Shown here piece by piece: positions 13,801-20,554 of a DNA stretch of 20,554 nt (its first letter is position 1; each line of letters opens with the position of its first letter). A program made the position numbers and the translations under genes. Location of the stretch: positions 1 through 20,554 of the forward strand of contig USML01000022.1 in NCBI GenBank assembly GCA_900555855.1. Direction: 5' to 3'. The notes under the pieces were generated by a model. That model made no database searches and was not told the DNA's origin. It saw only the letters and a program-made list of their open reading frames with translations. This stretch comes from an uncultured Eubacteriales bacterium. Its GTDB lineage: Bacteria > Bacillota > Clostridia > Oscillospirales > Butyricicoccaceae.

Positions 13801-14802
13801 TCAGCAAATGCGGGGCAGCTGCGCGCCCGCCAGCTTGGCGGCGATGCGCGTCCCGCCCAGCGCCGTGCGCACGGCCACTCTCCCGGGCCACTGCTCGCCC
13901 ACCGTGCCGATGACGGCGGCGTTTTCCCCCTCGGGCAGCCCGCGCAAAAGCGCCAGCGCCTCCTCCGCCCGCTCCGGAGCCACCACGGCCAGCAGCTTTC
14001 CCTCGTTGGCGCAGTAAAGGGGATCCAGCCCCAGGATGTCGCAGGCGCTGGCCACGGCGGGCCGGACGGGGATGGCCTCCTCCTCCAGCAGGATGGAAAG
14101 CGCCGTCCCCTCCACAAACTCGCAAAGGGTGGTGGCCACGCCGCCCCGGGTGGGATCCCGCAGGACCCGCAGATCGCTCCCCAGCTGCCGCAGCGCGGCA
14201 GACAGCCGGTGCAGCGGCGCGCAGTCGGACTTCAGCTCGCCCTGGACCAGATTCTGATTCCGCGCCAGCATGACGGCGGCGCCGTGGTCGCCCACCGTGC
14301 CGGAGACCAGCACCCGGTCGCCGGGCCGGATGGCCCGAGGGCTCAGCCCCGGCTGCCGCAGCACGCCGATGCCGGCGGTATTGATATAAATGCCGTCGCC
14401 CCGGCCCTTTTCCACCACCTTGGTGTCGCCGGTGACGATGCACACGCCCGCCTCCTTCGCGGCCTTCGCCACGGAGGAAAGGATCTGCTCCAGCTCGGCC
14501 GTGGGCAAGCCCTCCTCGAGGATCAGCGCCAGAGAGAGCCACCTTGGCTCGCCGCCGCTCATGCAGATGTCGTTTACCGTTCCGCAGACGGCCAGCTTGC
14601 CGATGTCGCCGCCGGGGAAAAAGCGCGGGCTGACCACAAAGCTGTCGGTGGAGAAGACCAGCTCCTCCCCGCCGGGGACCACCGCGCCGTCGCCCAGCTG
14701 GCGAAGGGCCGGGTTATCCAGCTGCGGCAGGATGAGCTTTTCAATGAGCGATGCGGTCTTTTTTCCGCCGCTGCCATAGTCCAGCGTGATGAGTTCTTCC
14801 AT
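13801..14802 (-). CDS. hypE: Hydrogenase maturation protein HypE
   Basis: HypE dehydrates a thiocarboxamide on its last cysteine to thiocyanate, the source of the cyanide ligands of the Ni-Fe site. The 333-residue protein ends in PRIC, the required C-terminal Cys. It has the AIR-synthase/PurM fold motifs LDYGSGGKKT, GTVNDICMSGG, VTGDTKVVEKG and RDPTRGGVATTLCE. The length is normal. It is 12 bp downstream of hypD. Confidence 0.97.
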   Translation of the reverse strand: MEELITLDYGSGGKKTASLIEKLILPQLDNPALRQLGDGAVVPGGEELVFSTDSFVVSPRFFPGGDIGKLAVCGTVNDICMSGGEPRWLSLALILEEGLPTAELEQILSSVAKAAKEAGVCIVTGDTKVVEKGRGDGIYINTAGIGVLRQPGLSPRAIRPGDRVLVSGTVGDHGAAVMLARNQNLVQGELKSDCAPLHRLSAALRQLGSDLRVLRDPTRGGVATTLCEFVEGTALSILLEEEAIPVRPAVASACDILGLDPLYCANEGKLLAVVAPERAEEALALLRGLPEGENAAVIGTVGEQWPGRVAVRTALGGTRIAAKLAGAQLPRIC

Positions 14803-14814
14803 AGTACCTCTTCT

Positions 14815-15885
14815 TTACAGATGATATTTATATGCCGCGGCGCAGGCGCCCTCGCCAGACACCATACACGGCCCCACCGGCTCCTCCGGCAGGCAGACCG
14901 TCCCGAACAGGGGACACGCCTCCGGGGCCAGCTTGCCCTGGATGACCTCTCCGCAGCGGCAGGGCAGCGCCGTCTCCGCAGGCTTTGGCTTCAGGCCGAA
15001 GCGCCGCTCCGCGTCGAAGTCCGCATATTCCGGCCGCAGGCCAAGGCCGCTCTCCGGAATGGCGCCCAGCCCCCGCCAGAGATCGTCTCTGGGGCAGAAC
15101 ACCTGCTCCATCCACTGCCGAGCCAGGGGATTGCCCTCCGGGCGCACGGCCTCGGGATAGGCATTCTCCAGCCGGGGCGTCTTCTGCTCCAGCTGGGCCA
15201 GCAGCAGGTCGATGGCCGTCAGGATCTCCTCCGGCGCAAAGCCCGCGATCACCGCCGGCATGGAATACTGCTCCGGCAGGAAGCGGAAGCCCGCCTCCCC
15301 CAGGATGGTCGCCACATGGCCCGGGCAGAGAAAGCCCTGCACATTGAACTCCGGGTCTGCCATCAGCGCCCGCAGCGCCGGCTCCACCCGCTTGAGCATG
15401 GATAATACAGTAAAATTGGGGACGCTCTGCCGCTGCGCTTCCCGGATGGCGATGGCCGTTCCCGGGGCGGTGGTCTCAAAGCCCGCCCCCAGAAAAACGA
15501 TCTGCTTTTCCGGCAGGGCCCGGGCCAGCGCCAGCGCGTCCAGCGGAGAATAGACGATCTCCACCCGTGCGCCCAGCGCCTTCCGGCGGTTCAGGTTGTC
15601 TCCCTGCCGGCTGCCCGGGACGCGCATCAGGTCGCCATAGGTGCAAAGCACCGTATCCGGCTCCATCGCCAGCGCCAGATAGCAGTCGATGACCTCCGGC
15701 GGCGTGACGCACACAGGACAGCCCGGCCCGGAAAGCAGCCGGACGCCCTCCGGCAGCAAAAAGCGGATGCCGCTTTTTGCAATGGCCATGGTATGCGTCC
15801 CGCAGACCTCCATCAGGTTCACCCGGCCCACCCTGCGGCGGCGGATGCGCTCCAGAATGGCTTCAGCTCTTTCTTGCTGCTTCAT
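14815..15885 (-). CDS. hypD: Hydrogenase maturation protein HypD
   Basis: HypD, with HypC, is the scaffold on which the Fe(CN)2CO unit is assembled. The 356-residue product has CGTHT (Cys 28), GPGCPVCVTP (Cys 56 and 59), GFETTAP, and a Cys-rich C-terminal region (CRCGEVIQGK, EACPLFGTVC) that binds a [4Fe-4S] cluster. The start is fixed by AGGAGGT seven bases before the ATG at 15885. It overlaps the end of hypC by 23 bp. Confidence 0.97.
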   Translation of the reverse strand: MKQQERAEAILERIRRRRVGRVNLMEVCGTHTMAIAKSGIRFLLPEGVRLLSGPGCPVCVTPPEVIDCYLALAMEPDTVLCTYGDLMRVPGSRQGDNLNRRKALGARVEIVYSPLDALALARALPEKQIVFLGAGFETTAPGTAIAIREAQRQSVPNFTVLSMLKRVEPALRALMADPEFNVQGFLCPGHVATILGEAGFRFLPEQYSMPAVIAGFAPEEILTAIDLLLAQLEQKTPRLENAYPEAVRPEGNPLARQWMEQVFCPRDDLWRGLGAIPESGLGLRPEYADFDAERRFGLKPKPAETALPCRCGEVIQGKLAPEACPLFGTVCLPEEPVGPCMVSGEGACAAAYKYHL

Positions 15886-16111
15886 AGACCTCCTGCAGGG
15901 CCGCCTCCACCTCTCTTGCGGCGGCCAGATCCTTCTCGGCCTGCTCCCGGCTCAGCCGCTCGATGGCAAAGCCCGCATGGACCATGACAAAATCGCCCAC
16001 CTGCGGCTCCGGGATGAAGTCCACCCGGATGTTCAGGCGGACGCCGTCCCGCGCGCCCACGGCTTCGTTGCCGGAGACCTCAACGAGCTCCAGCGGTATG
16101 GCAAGACACAT
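15863..16111 (-). CDS. hypC: Hydrogenase maturation chaperone HypC
   Basis: The 82-residue protein begins MCLAIP, with the essential Cys2 that carries the Fe(CN)2CO unit with HypD, and contains VGDFVMVHAGFAIERL, the family core. The C-terminal helix is rather long and charged. The ATG at 16111 is preceded by AAAGGAGCGG and lies inside the end of hypF (32 bp overlap); a longer open frame upstream is only shadow of hypF. Confidence 0.96.
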   Translation of the reverse strand: MCLAIPLELVEVSGNEAVGARDGVRLNIRVDFIPEPQVGDFVMVHAGFAIERLSREQAEKDLAAAREVEAALQEVYEAARKS

Positions 16112-18362
16112 GGCGCTTCCCGCTCCTTTCCGCAATGGCCGCCTGCCCGAAGGAGACGCCCTCGTCGTTGGTAGAGACTCTGCTGTGGTGATACACGGCA
16201 AAGCCCGCTTCCCGCAGCAGCGCCGGCAGGCGGTGCAGCAGGATCCTGTTCTGAAATGTGCCGCCGGAGAGGACGACTCTGTCCAGCCCGGTCTCGGCAC
16301 GGATCTGCTCACAAAGCTCCCGCGCCATATCCGCCAGCGTGTTCAAAAACGCCTGGGCGCTCTGGCCGGCGGGCGTTCCCTGCCGCCGGTCCTGGCAGAG
16401 GGCGCGGATCATGGGCCGGAAGTCCAGCCGGAACAGGCCGTCCTCCCGGAGAATCGCATAGGGATAAACGGTCTCGCAGGGCTCTGCCGCCGTCTCCAGC
16501 AAGATGGCGCCCTGGCCCTCGTAGCTGGCCTGCTGCCGGATGCCCAGCAGGGCGCACACCCCGTCAAACAGGCGGCCCATGCTGGTGCAGACCGGGCTGT
16601 TCAGCCCGTTTTGCAGCAGGGTCCGGACCAGCTCCACCTGCTCCGCCGGGAAAAAGGCCCCGGGGTCCTCCCCCGCGTCCTCCAGCAGGGAGATGGCCGT
16701 CCGCCAGAGCTCCTTGGTGACCCGGTCGCCCCCCGGCAGGGCAAAGGGCCGCAGCGAACCGGCCCGGGCAAAGCCCTCGTAGCCGCCGGTGAGGAATTCT
16801 CCGCCCCAGACAGTGCCGTCGGTGCCGTAGCCGGTGCCGTCCCAGACGACGCCGATACATTCTCCCTCCAGTCCGTTGTCTGCCATGCAGGAGGCCATAT
16901 GGGCCCAGTGATGCTGGATGCGCAGCAGGGGGATATGTTCCTCCGCCGCCCGCTCCTCGGCATATTCCGTGGAGAGATAGTCCGGGTGCAGGTCGCAGGC
17001 GATGAGGGTGGGGTGAATATCGAACATATGGGAAAAATGGCGGATCTGATCCTGATAGTTCTCATAGGTCTCCAGATTTTTCAGATCGCCGATGTGTTGG
17101 CTCTGGAATACATAGCGCCCCTTGGTGAGGCTGAAGCTGGCCTTCTGCTCTGCGCCGCAGGCCAGAAGCTGGCCCTCCGCTCCCGCCAGCGAAAGGGGGA
17201 AGGGGGCATAGCCCCGGCTGCGCCGGACGGGATATTCCTTTCCGTCCACCACCCACAACAGCGAATCGTCGCAGCGGGTGTGGATCTCCCGGTTGTGCAG
17301 CAGGAAGAAATCCGCAATGCCGGAAAGCTCCCGCAGGGCCTGCTCGTTTTTGTAGAGGATGGGCATATCCGAGAGGTTGGCGGAGGTCATGATCAGGCTG
17401 TCCAGCCCGCCGGAAAGCAGCAGATAGTGCAGCGGCGTATAGGGCAGCATCACGCCCACATAGCCGTTGTCGCTGATGTGGGGCAGGCTGCCCTTTTCCT
17501 TCTTTTCCAAAAGGACGATGGGCCGGCGGAAGCTCTCCAAAACGGCCTGCTCCTCCGGCGTGATCCGGCAGTAGCGGCGGGCCGCCTCCGCGTCCCGGCA
17601 CATAATGGCAAAGGGCTTTTCGTCCCGGTGCTTTCTCCGGCGCAGGGTCATGGCCGCCTCCGGCAGATCGCAGCGGCAGGCCAGATGGATGCCGCCCAGG
17701 CCCTTCACCGCCACCAGCTTGCCCTCCGTCAGGGCCTGGATGGCCTGTTCGATGGGGTCGCCCTCCACGGGCCTTCCCGCCGCGTCCAGCAGAAACACAT
17801 GCGGCCCGCACACCGGGCAGCAATCCGGCTGGGCATGGTAGCGCCGGTCGGTGATGGTCTTATATTCCGCTTCGCAGGCGGGACACATGGGAAACACGCC
17901 CATGGTGGTCTTGCAGCGGTCGTAGGGCACATCCTTGATGATGGTAAAGCGCGGGCCGCAGTTGGTGCAGTTGATAAAGGGATAGCGGTAGCGCCGGTCC
18001 GCCGGATCAAACAGCTCCCGCAGGCAGTCCTCACAGATGCCCACATCCGGGGAGATCAGCGTGTTGCGCTCCTGCAGCGCCTTGCTCTGGCGGATCTCAA
18101 AGCCCTGATAGCCCATGAGCTGGGAAAAAAACGCCGTATGCACCGATTCGATGACGGCCAGCTTGGGCGTCTTGGTGCGCAGGTCGGAAAGAAAGCGCTG
18201 GACGGAGGCTTCCTCCCCCTCCAGCTCGATCTCCGCCCCCTCAGAGGTGTTGCGGATCCAGCCGGAAAGGGCCTCCCCGGTGATCAGCTTGTGGATAAAG
18301 GGGCGGAAGCCCACGCCCTGAACGATGCCGTTGACCTGAATGTTTGCGCGAATGACTGCCAT
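16080..18362 (-). CDS. hypF: Carbamoyltransferase HypF
   Basis: HypF makes the carbamoyl group that becomes the cyanide ligands, using carbamoyl phosphate and ATP, and passes it to HypE. The 760-residue protein has an acylphosphatase domain (QGVGFRP at 15-21, NTSEG near 38) and two zinc fingers with Cys 110/113, 132/135, 160/163 and 182/185. This fits exactly the pattern CX2CX18CX2CX24CX2CX18CX2C. A YrdC-like domain (VAVKGLGGIHLAC) and a Kae1-like domain (RIQHHWAHMASCMADN, WDGTGYGTDG) follow. It is the first gene of the locus. The ribosome binding site is weak (GGGAG, about 10 bases before the ATG), unlike the strong sites downstream. Confidence 0.97.
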   Translation of the reverse strand: MAVIRANIQVNGIVQGVGFRPFIHKLITGEALSGWIRNTSEGAEIELEGEEASVQRFLSDLRTKTPKLAVIESVHTAFFSQLMGYQGFEIRQSKALQERNTLISPDVGICEDCLRELFDPADRRYRYPFINCTNCGPRFTIIKDVPYDRCKTTMGVFPMCPACEAEYKTITDRRYHAQPDCCPVCGPHVFLLDAAGRPVEGDPIEQAIQALTEGKLVAVKGLGGIHLACRCDLPEAAMTLRRRKHRDEKPFAIMCRDAEAARRYCRITPEEQAVLESFRRPIVLLEKKEKGSLPHISDNGYVGVMLPYTPLHYLLLSGGLDSLIMTSANLSDMPILYKNEQALRELSGIADFFLLHNREIHTRCDDSLLWVVDGKEYPVRRSRGYAPFPLSLAGAEGQLLACGAEQKASFSLTKGRYVFQSQHIGDLKNLETYENYQDQIRHFSHMFDIHPTLIACDLHPDYLSTEYAEERAAEEHIPLLRIQHHWAHMASCMADNGLEGECIGVVWDGTGYGTDGTVWGGEFLTGGYEGFARAGSLRPFALPGGDRVTKELWRTAISLLEDAGEDPGAFFPAEQVELVRTLLQNGLNSPVCTSMGRLFDGVCALLGIRQQASYEGQGAILLETAAEPCETVYPYAILREDGLFRLDFRPMIRALCQDRRQGTPAGQSAQAFLNTLADMARELCEQIRAETGLDRVVLSGGTFQNRILLHRLPALLREAGFAVYHHSRVSTNDEGVSFGQAAIAERSGKRHVSCHTAGAR

Positions 18363-18434
18363 GTGAAAAAAGACTCCCGTTCTGAAAATGGCCCCAATGC
18401 GACCATTCTAATTACACGATCCATTATATCCTGT

Positions 18435-18463
18435 ATCATACTGCATTTTTCCCAAAAGCGCAA
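18435..18463 (-). promoter_or_regulatory. Promoter of the hyp-hydrogenase operon
   Basis: On the minus strand TTGCGC (18458-18463), a 17-base spacer and TATGAT (18435-18440) match three to four and five consensus bases. The transcript would start near 18428, with a leader of about 66 bases before hypF. The surrounding 267 bases (18363-18629) are AT-rich and hold no gene. No regulator site was recognised with confidence. Confidence 0.55.
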
Positions 18464-18565
18464 TGAAAAATTCAGTAATTGTTCATAATTCCCTTTGGTT
18501 TTACTGTTTTTAACAAAAACCGCAGATATATTTTGTCGAATTTGCTCATTTCTCCGAAGAACGCA

Positions 18566-18605
18566 GGAAAAAAGCGCCGGCAGAACGAAAAAATCGCTCT
18601 GCCGG
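18566..18605 (-). terminator. Terminator after the 66-residue gene
   Basis: A 12-bp stem (18577-18588 and 18594-18605, one G-U pair in the RNA) with a 5-base loop is followed on the minus strand by CGCTTTTTTCC. It lies about 25 bases after the stop codon of the small gene and separates it from the hydrogenase operon. Confidence 0.78.
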
Positions 18606-18629
18606 GCTGTATGGATATTCAAAAAGGCT

Positions 18630-18830
18630 TTAATTCTTCCGGTATTTCGGATCGTCGAAGTCCATGACGGGGCGGCCCTCCGCGCTGTCCTGCACATAGA
18701 CGGTGTTGGTCTCGATAAAGGCCAGCTGCATGGCGAAGGCCTTGGCCTCCTGAAGGTCGTCGGTCTCAAAAAACTGCCGGAAGCCGGGACGGCCCGGGGT
18801 CTTATCGTCGCACATGATCTGAAAACGCAT
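18630..18830 (-). CDS. Small conserved-looking protein of unknown function
   Basis: I do not recognise this 66-residue protein. It starts MRFQIMCDDKTPGRPG and ends MDFDDPKYRKN; it is acidic, has no signal peptide or membrane helix, and looks like one small alpha/beta domain (DDLQEAKAFAMQLAFIE helix, then TVYVQDSAEG strand-turn). AAGGGAGC lies about 7 bases before the ATG. It follows the amidohydrolase by 16 bp with no terminator between, so the two are probably co-transcribed. The DNA sense in a longer upstream frame is only shadow of the amidohydrolase. Confidence 0.75.
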   Translation of the reverse strand: MRFQIMCDDKTPGRPGFRQFFETDDLQEAKAFAMQLAFIETNTVYVQDSAEGRPVMDFDDPKYRKN

Positions 18831-18846
18831 GGTTTCCGCTCCCTTC

Positions 18847-20424
18847 TTATTTTTGCTGCCGCAGCAGCAGGCGGCCCGCCGGCGCGCCGGTGGGCTCGTT
18901 GTCCCGGAGGACGATCTGCCCGTTGAGCAGCACATAGCGCAGGCCGCTGTTGCTTTGCAGGGGGGCGGTGTAGGTGGCGTTGTCGCCCACAGTCTCCGGA
19001 TCAAACAGCACCAGATCCGCGTCCATGCCCTCCCGCACCAGGCCCTTGCCTGCCAGACCGTAGACGGCGGCGGGCATGGAGGTCATCTTCCGGATGGCCT
19101 CCGGCAGGGAGATCACGCCCTTTTCCCGCACATAGCGTCCCAGCACCCGGGGAAAGGCCGCAAAGGTCCGGGGATGGGCCGGCTCCGCGTCGGAATAGGA
19201 GACGCCGTCCGTCCCCACCATGGCCCGGGGCCAGCCCATGACCCGCACCAGATCCTCCTCGCTCTGGGTGTGGAAGATGGCGCTGGTGCCCAGCCGGTCG
19301 GCGATCAGCAGGTCGCACTGGGTGTCGAAGGGATCCTCTCCCCGCGCCCCGGCGATCTCATTGAGCATCCGCCCGGCATACTCCGGATGGGAGGCGGACC
19401 AGCCGATCATGGTGTATTGGAAGCGCTCCCGGGAGGTCTTTTTGCCGCAGATCACCGGCCGCAGCGTCTCCCGCTTTTCGGGAGAGAGCAGCTCCAGCAG
19501 CGCCTCCACGCCCAGCGCGTGCAGCGCATCGGGAATGTTGGTCGCAAGCCCGGTGGACGACGCCGTATAGGGATACTGGTCGCAGAACACATCACAGCCC
19601 CGCGCCGCCGCCTGCTCCATCAGGGAAAGGGTCGCGGCGGTCTTGTTCCAGTTGAAGACGCCGCCGGTGGCCTTATGGTGAGAGATAACGCAGCGGCAGC
19701 CGCTCTCCTCCGCCACCCGGAGCATCTCCGCCGTGGCCTCCACCAGCCTTGCGCTCTCGCTGCGCATGTGGACGGTGAACAGGCCGCCCTTTTCCGCCGC
19801 CGTCCGGGCCAGCGCGATCAGCTCCTCCGTCTCCGCATAGCTTCCCGGCGGATAGATCAGGCCGAAGGAAAGGCCCAGCGCGCCCGCGTCCATGCTCTCT
19901 GCCAGCAGCGCCTGCATCTGGCCCAGCTCCTCCGGCGTGGGCCGGCGGTTTTCATAGCCCATGACGCAGGCCCGCAGCATGCCGTGGCCCACCAGAAAGG
20001 CGGCGTTGGCCCCCAGCGGCTTTTTGGCCAGATAGGCAAAATAATCCTTCAGGCTCCGCCGCGCCTGCAGGGCTTTTTCGTCCAGCGGCCGGCCGCCCAC
20101 CCGGATGCAGTCCTCCAGATGCGCCCGGGCCATGGGCGCAGGCGATTCGCCGCACATCCCGCCCACAAAGGTGGTGATGCCCTGGCCGATGTCGTTCCGG
20201 CAGGCCGGGTTATGCTCCAGAGCCATGTCCTGATGGCTGTGGGCGTCGATAAAGCCGGGACAAAGCACCAGCCCCCGTCCGTCAATAACGGTCTCCGCCG
20301 TGCCCTGCAGCCGCCGTCCAATGGCGGCGATCTTTCCGCCGGAAATACCCGCGTCGCTGAAATAGCCGGGGCCGCCGGTGCCGTCCAGGATCAGCGCGTC
20401 CCGGATCAGAATGTCATAGTTCAT
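18847..20424 (-). CDS. N-acyl-D-amino-acid deacylase-type amidohydrolase
   Basis: This 525-residue enzyme belongs to the D-aminoacylase branch of the amidohydrolase superfamily, which removes acyl groups from N-acyl-D-amino acids in the cytoplasm using zinc. Visible metal and catalytic residues are His 62/64 in FIDAHSHQD, Cys 91 in GITTFVGGMCGES, His 219 in FTVHMRSE, His 249/250 in VISHHKATGG and Asp 406 in MVGTDGVSYSD, at nearly the spacing known for the family. The N-terminal small beta domain (YDILIRDALILDGTG) and C-terminal return strand are present. The start at 20424 has GAGGAGCG about 7 bases upstream; an in-frame ATG at 20484 lies in the promoter. The true substrate (D-amino acid, dipeptide or D-glutamate type) cannot be told from sequence. 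Relation to the hydrogenase is not evident. Confidence 0.9.
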   Translation of the reverse strand: MNYDILIRDALILDGTGGPGYFSDAGISGGKIAAIGRRLQGTAETVIDGRGLVLCPGFIDAHSHQDMALEHNPACRNDIGQGITTFVGGMCGESPAPMARAHLEDCIRVGGRPLDEKALQARRSLKDYFAYLAKKPLGANAAFLVGHGMLRACVMGYENRRPTPEELGQMQALLAESMDAGALGLSFGLIYPPGSYAETEELIALARTAAEKGGLFTVHMRSESARLVEATAEMLRVAEESGCRCVISHHKATGGVFNWNKTAATLSLMEQAAARGCDVFCDQYPYTASSTGLATNIPDALHALGVEALLELLSPEKRETLRPVICGKKTSRERFQYTMIGWSASHPEYAGRMLNEIAGARGEDPFDTQCDLLIADRLGTSAIFHTQSEEDLVRVMGWPRAMVGTDGVSYSDAEPAHPRTFAAFPRVLGRYVREKGVISLPEAIRKMTSMPAAVYGLAGKGLVREGMDADLVLFDPETVGDNATYTAPLQSNSGLRYVLLNGQIVLRDNEPTGAPAGRLLLRQQK

Positions 20425-20455
20425 GCACTCGCTCCTCTCCGCGATCTTTGCCCCT

Positions 20456-20484
20456 ATTTTACACGACCGGGCGCAAAAATGCAA
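20456..20484 (-). promoter_or_regulatory. Putative promoter of the amidohydrolase gene
   Basis: The minus strand has TTGCAT (20479-20484), a 17-base spacer and TAAAAT (20456-20461). The -35 match is poor (three of six) and the -10 good (five of six). A transcript would start near 20449, about 25 bases before the start codon. Confidence 0.4.
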
Positions 20485-20497
20485 GAAACGGCGCTTT

Positions 20498-20554
20498 TCA
20501 GCTGCGGTCGCCGGGAGAAAAGACCAGCGCCGCCAGCAGGGAAAGGGTCACGGC
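20498..20554 (-). CDS. C-terminal end of a cut-off gene, possibly a membrane protein
   Basis: The minus strand reads AVTLSLLAALVFSPGDRS and then a TGA stop at 20498-20500. The hydrophobic stretch followed by a short charged end resembles the last helix of a membrane protein, but 18 codons are too few to identify it. It runs off the right edge of the window. The gap of about 75 bp to the amidohydrolase start holds that gene's promoter. Confidence 0.4.
   Translation of the reverse strand, partial: AVTLSLLAALVFSPGDRS

Noticed and set aside
15963..18488. Plus-strand open frame of 841 codons opposite hypC-hypF
   Set aside because: It is the antisense shadow of hypF in GC-rich DNA; the product is rich in Gly, His, Gln and Ala without any domain, while hypF on the other strand has every expected motif.

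Overview
The window looks like chromosomal DNA from a GC-rich, anaerobic, low-Gram-positive bacterium, most likely a gut-type Clostridia/Oscillospiraceae relative. The reasons are strong AAGGAGG ribosome binding sites, a TasA/SipW-type surface protein, a hydrogen-evolving lifestyle encoded by a [NiFe] hydrogenase, and sigma-A-type promoters with 17-base spacers. This placement is inference from gene content; no taxonomic marker was compared. Nearly every real gene is on the minus strand, so the order below runs from high to low coordinates.

Right end (20554-18630): the last codons of an unidentified gene, then a promoter, an N-acyl-D-amino-acid deacylase-type amidohydrolase, a 66-residue protein of unknown function and a terminator.

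Centre (18463-4481): one long co-directional locus begins at a good promoter in front of hypF and runs through hypF, hypC, hypD and hypE. It continues with the catalytic core of a group 4 [NiFe] hydrogenase (NuoC-like and NuoD-like subunits), hypA and hypB. Then come eight Mrp-antiporter-type membrane subunits (MrpE, F, G, MbhD, MbhE, MrpB, MrpC, MrpD), a NuoH-like anchor, a NuoB-like small subunit and a six-cluster ferredoxin subunit, ending at a strong terminator. All six Hyp proteins that build and insert the Ni-Fe(CN)2CO site sit beside the enzyme. The expected job is to oxidise reduced ferredoxin, reduce protons to H2, and use the energy to pump ions (probably H+/Na+ exchange, as in Pyrococcus Mbh). 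Most of the membrane genes overlap by the four bases ATGA, so translation is tightly coupled.

Unusual points of this cluster: the iron-sulphur subunit carries six CxxCxxCxxxC motifs, four of them from an internal 62-residue duplication. The large subunit ends exactly at its metal-binding motif, so no maturation protease should be needed, and none is encoded here. hypA/hypB are inserted between the catalytic and pump modules, and the usual Mbh gene order is rearranged.

Left centre (4438-2523): a TasA/camelysin-like secreted protein fused to a beta-helix region. It has its own promoter and a long leader that holds two perfect 43-bp palindromic repeats.

Left end: smpB with its own promoter, followed by ssrA (tmRNA) and a terminator. 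Beyond the 3' end of ssrA the DNA turns AT-rich and holds a frameshifted small gene and a truncated OLD-family ATPase. This looks like the edge of an island that entered at the tmRNA gene.
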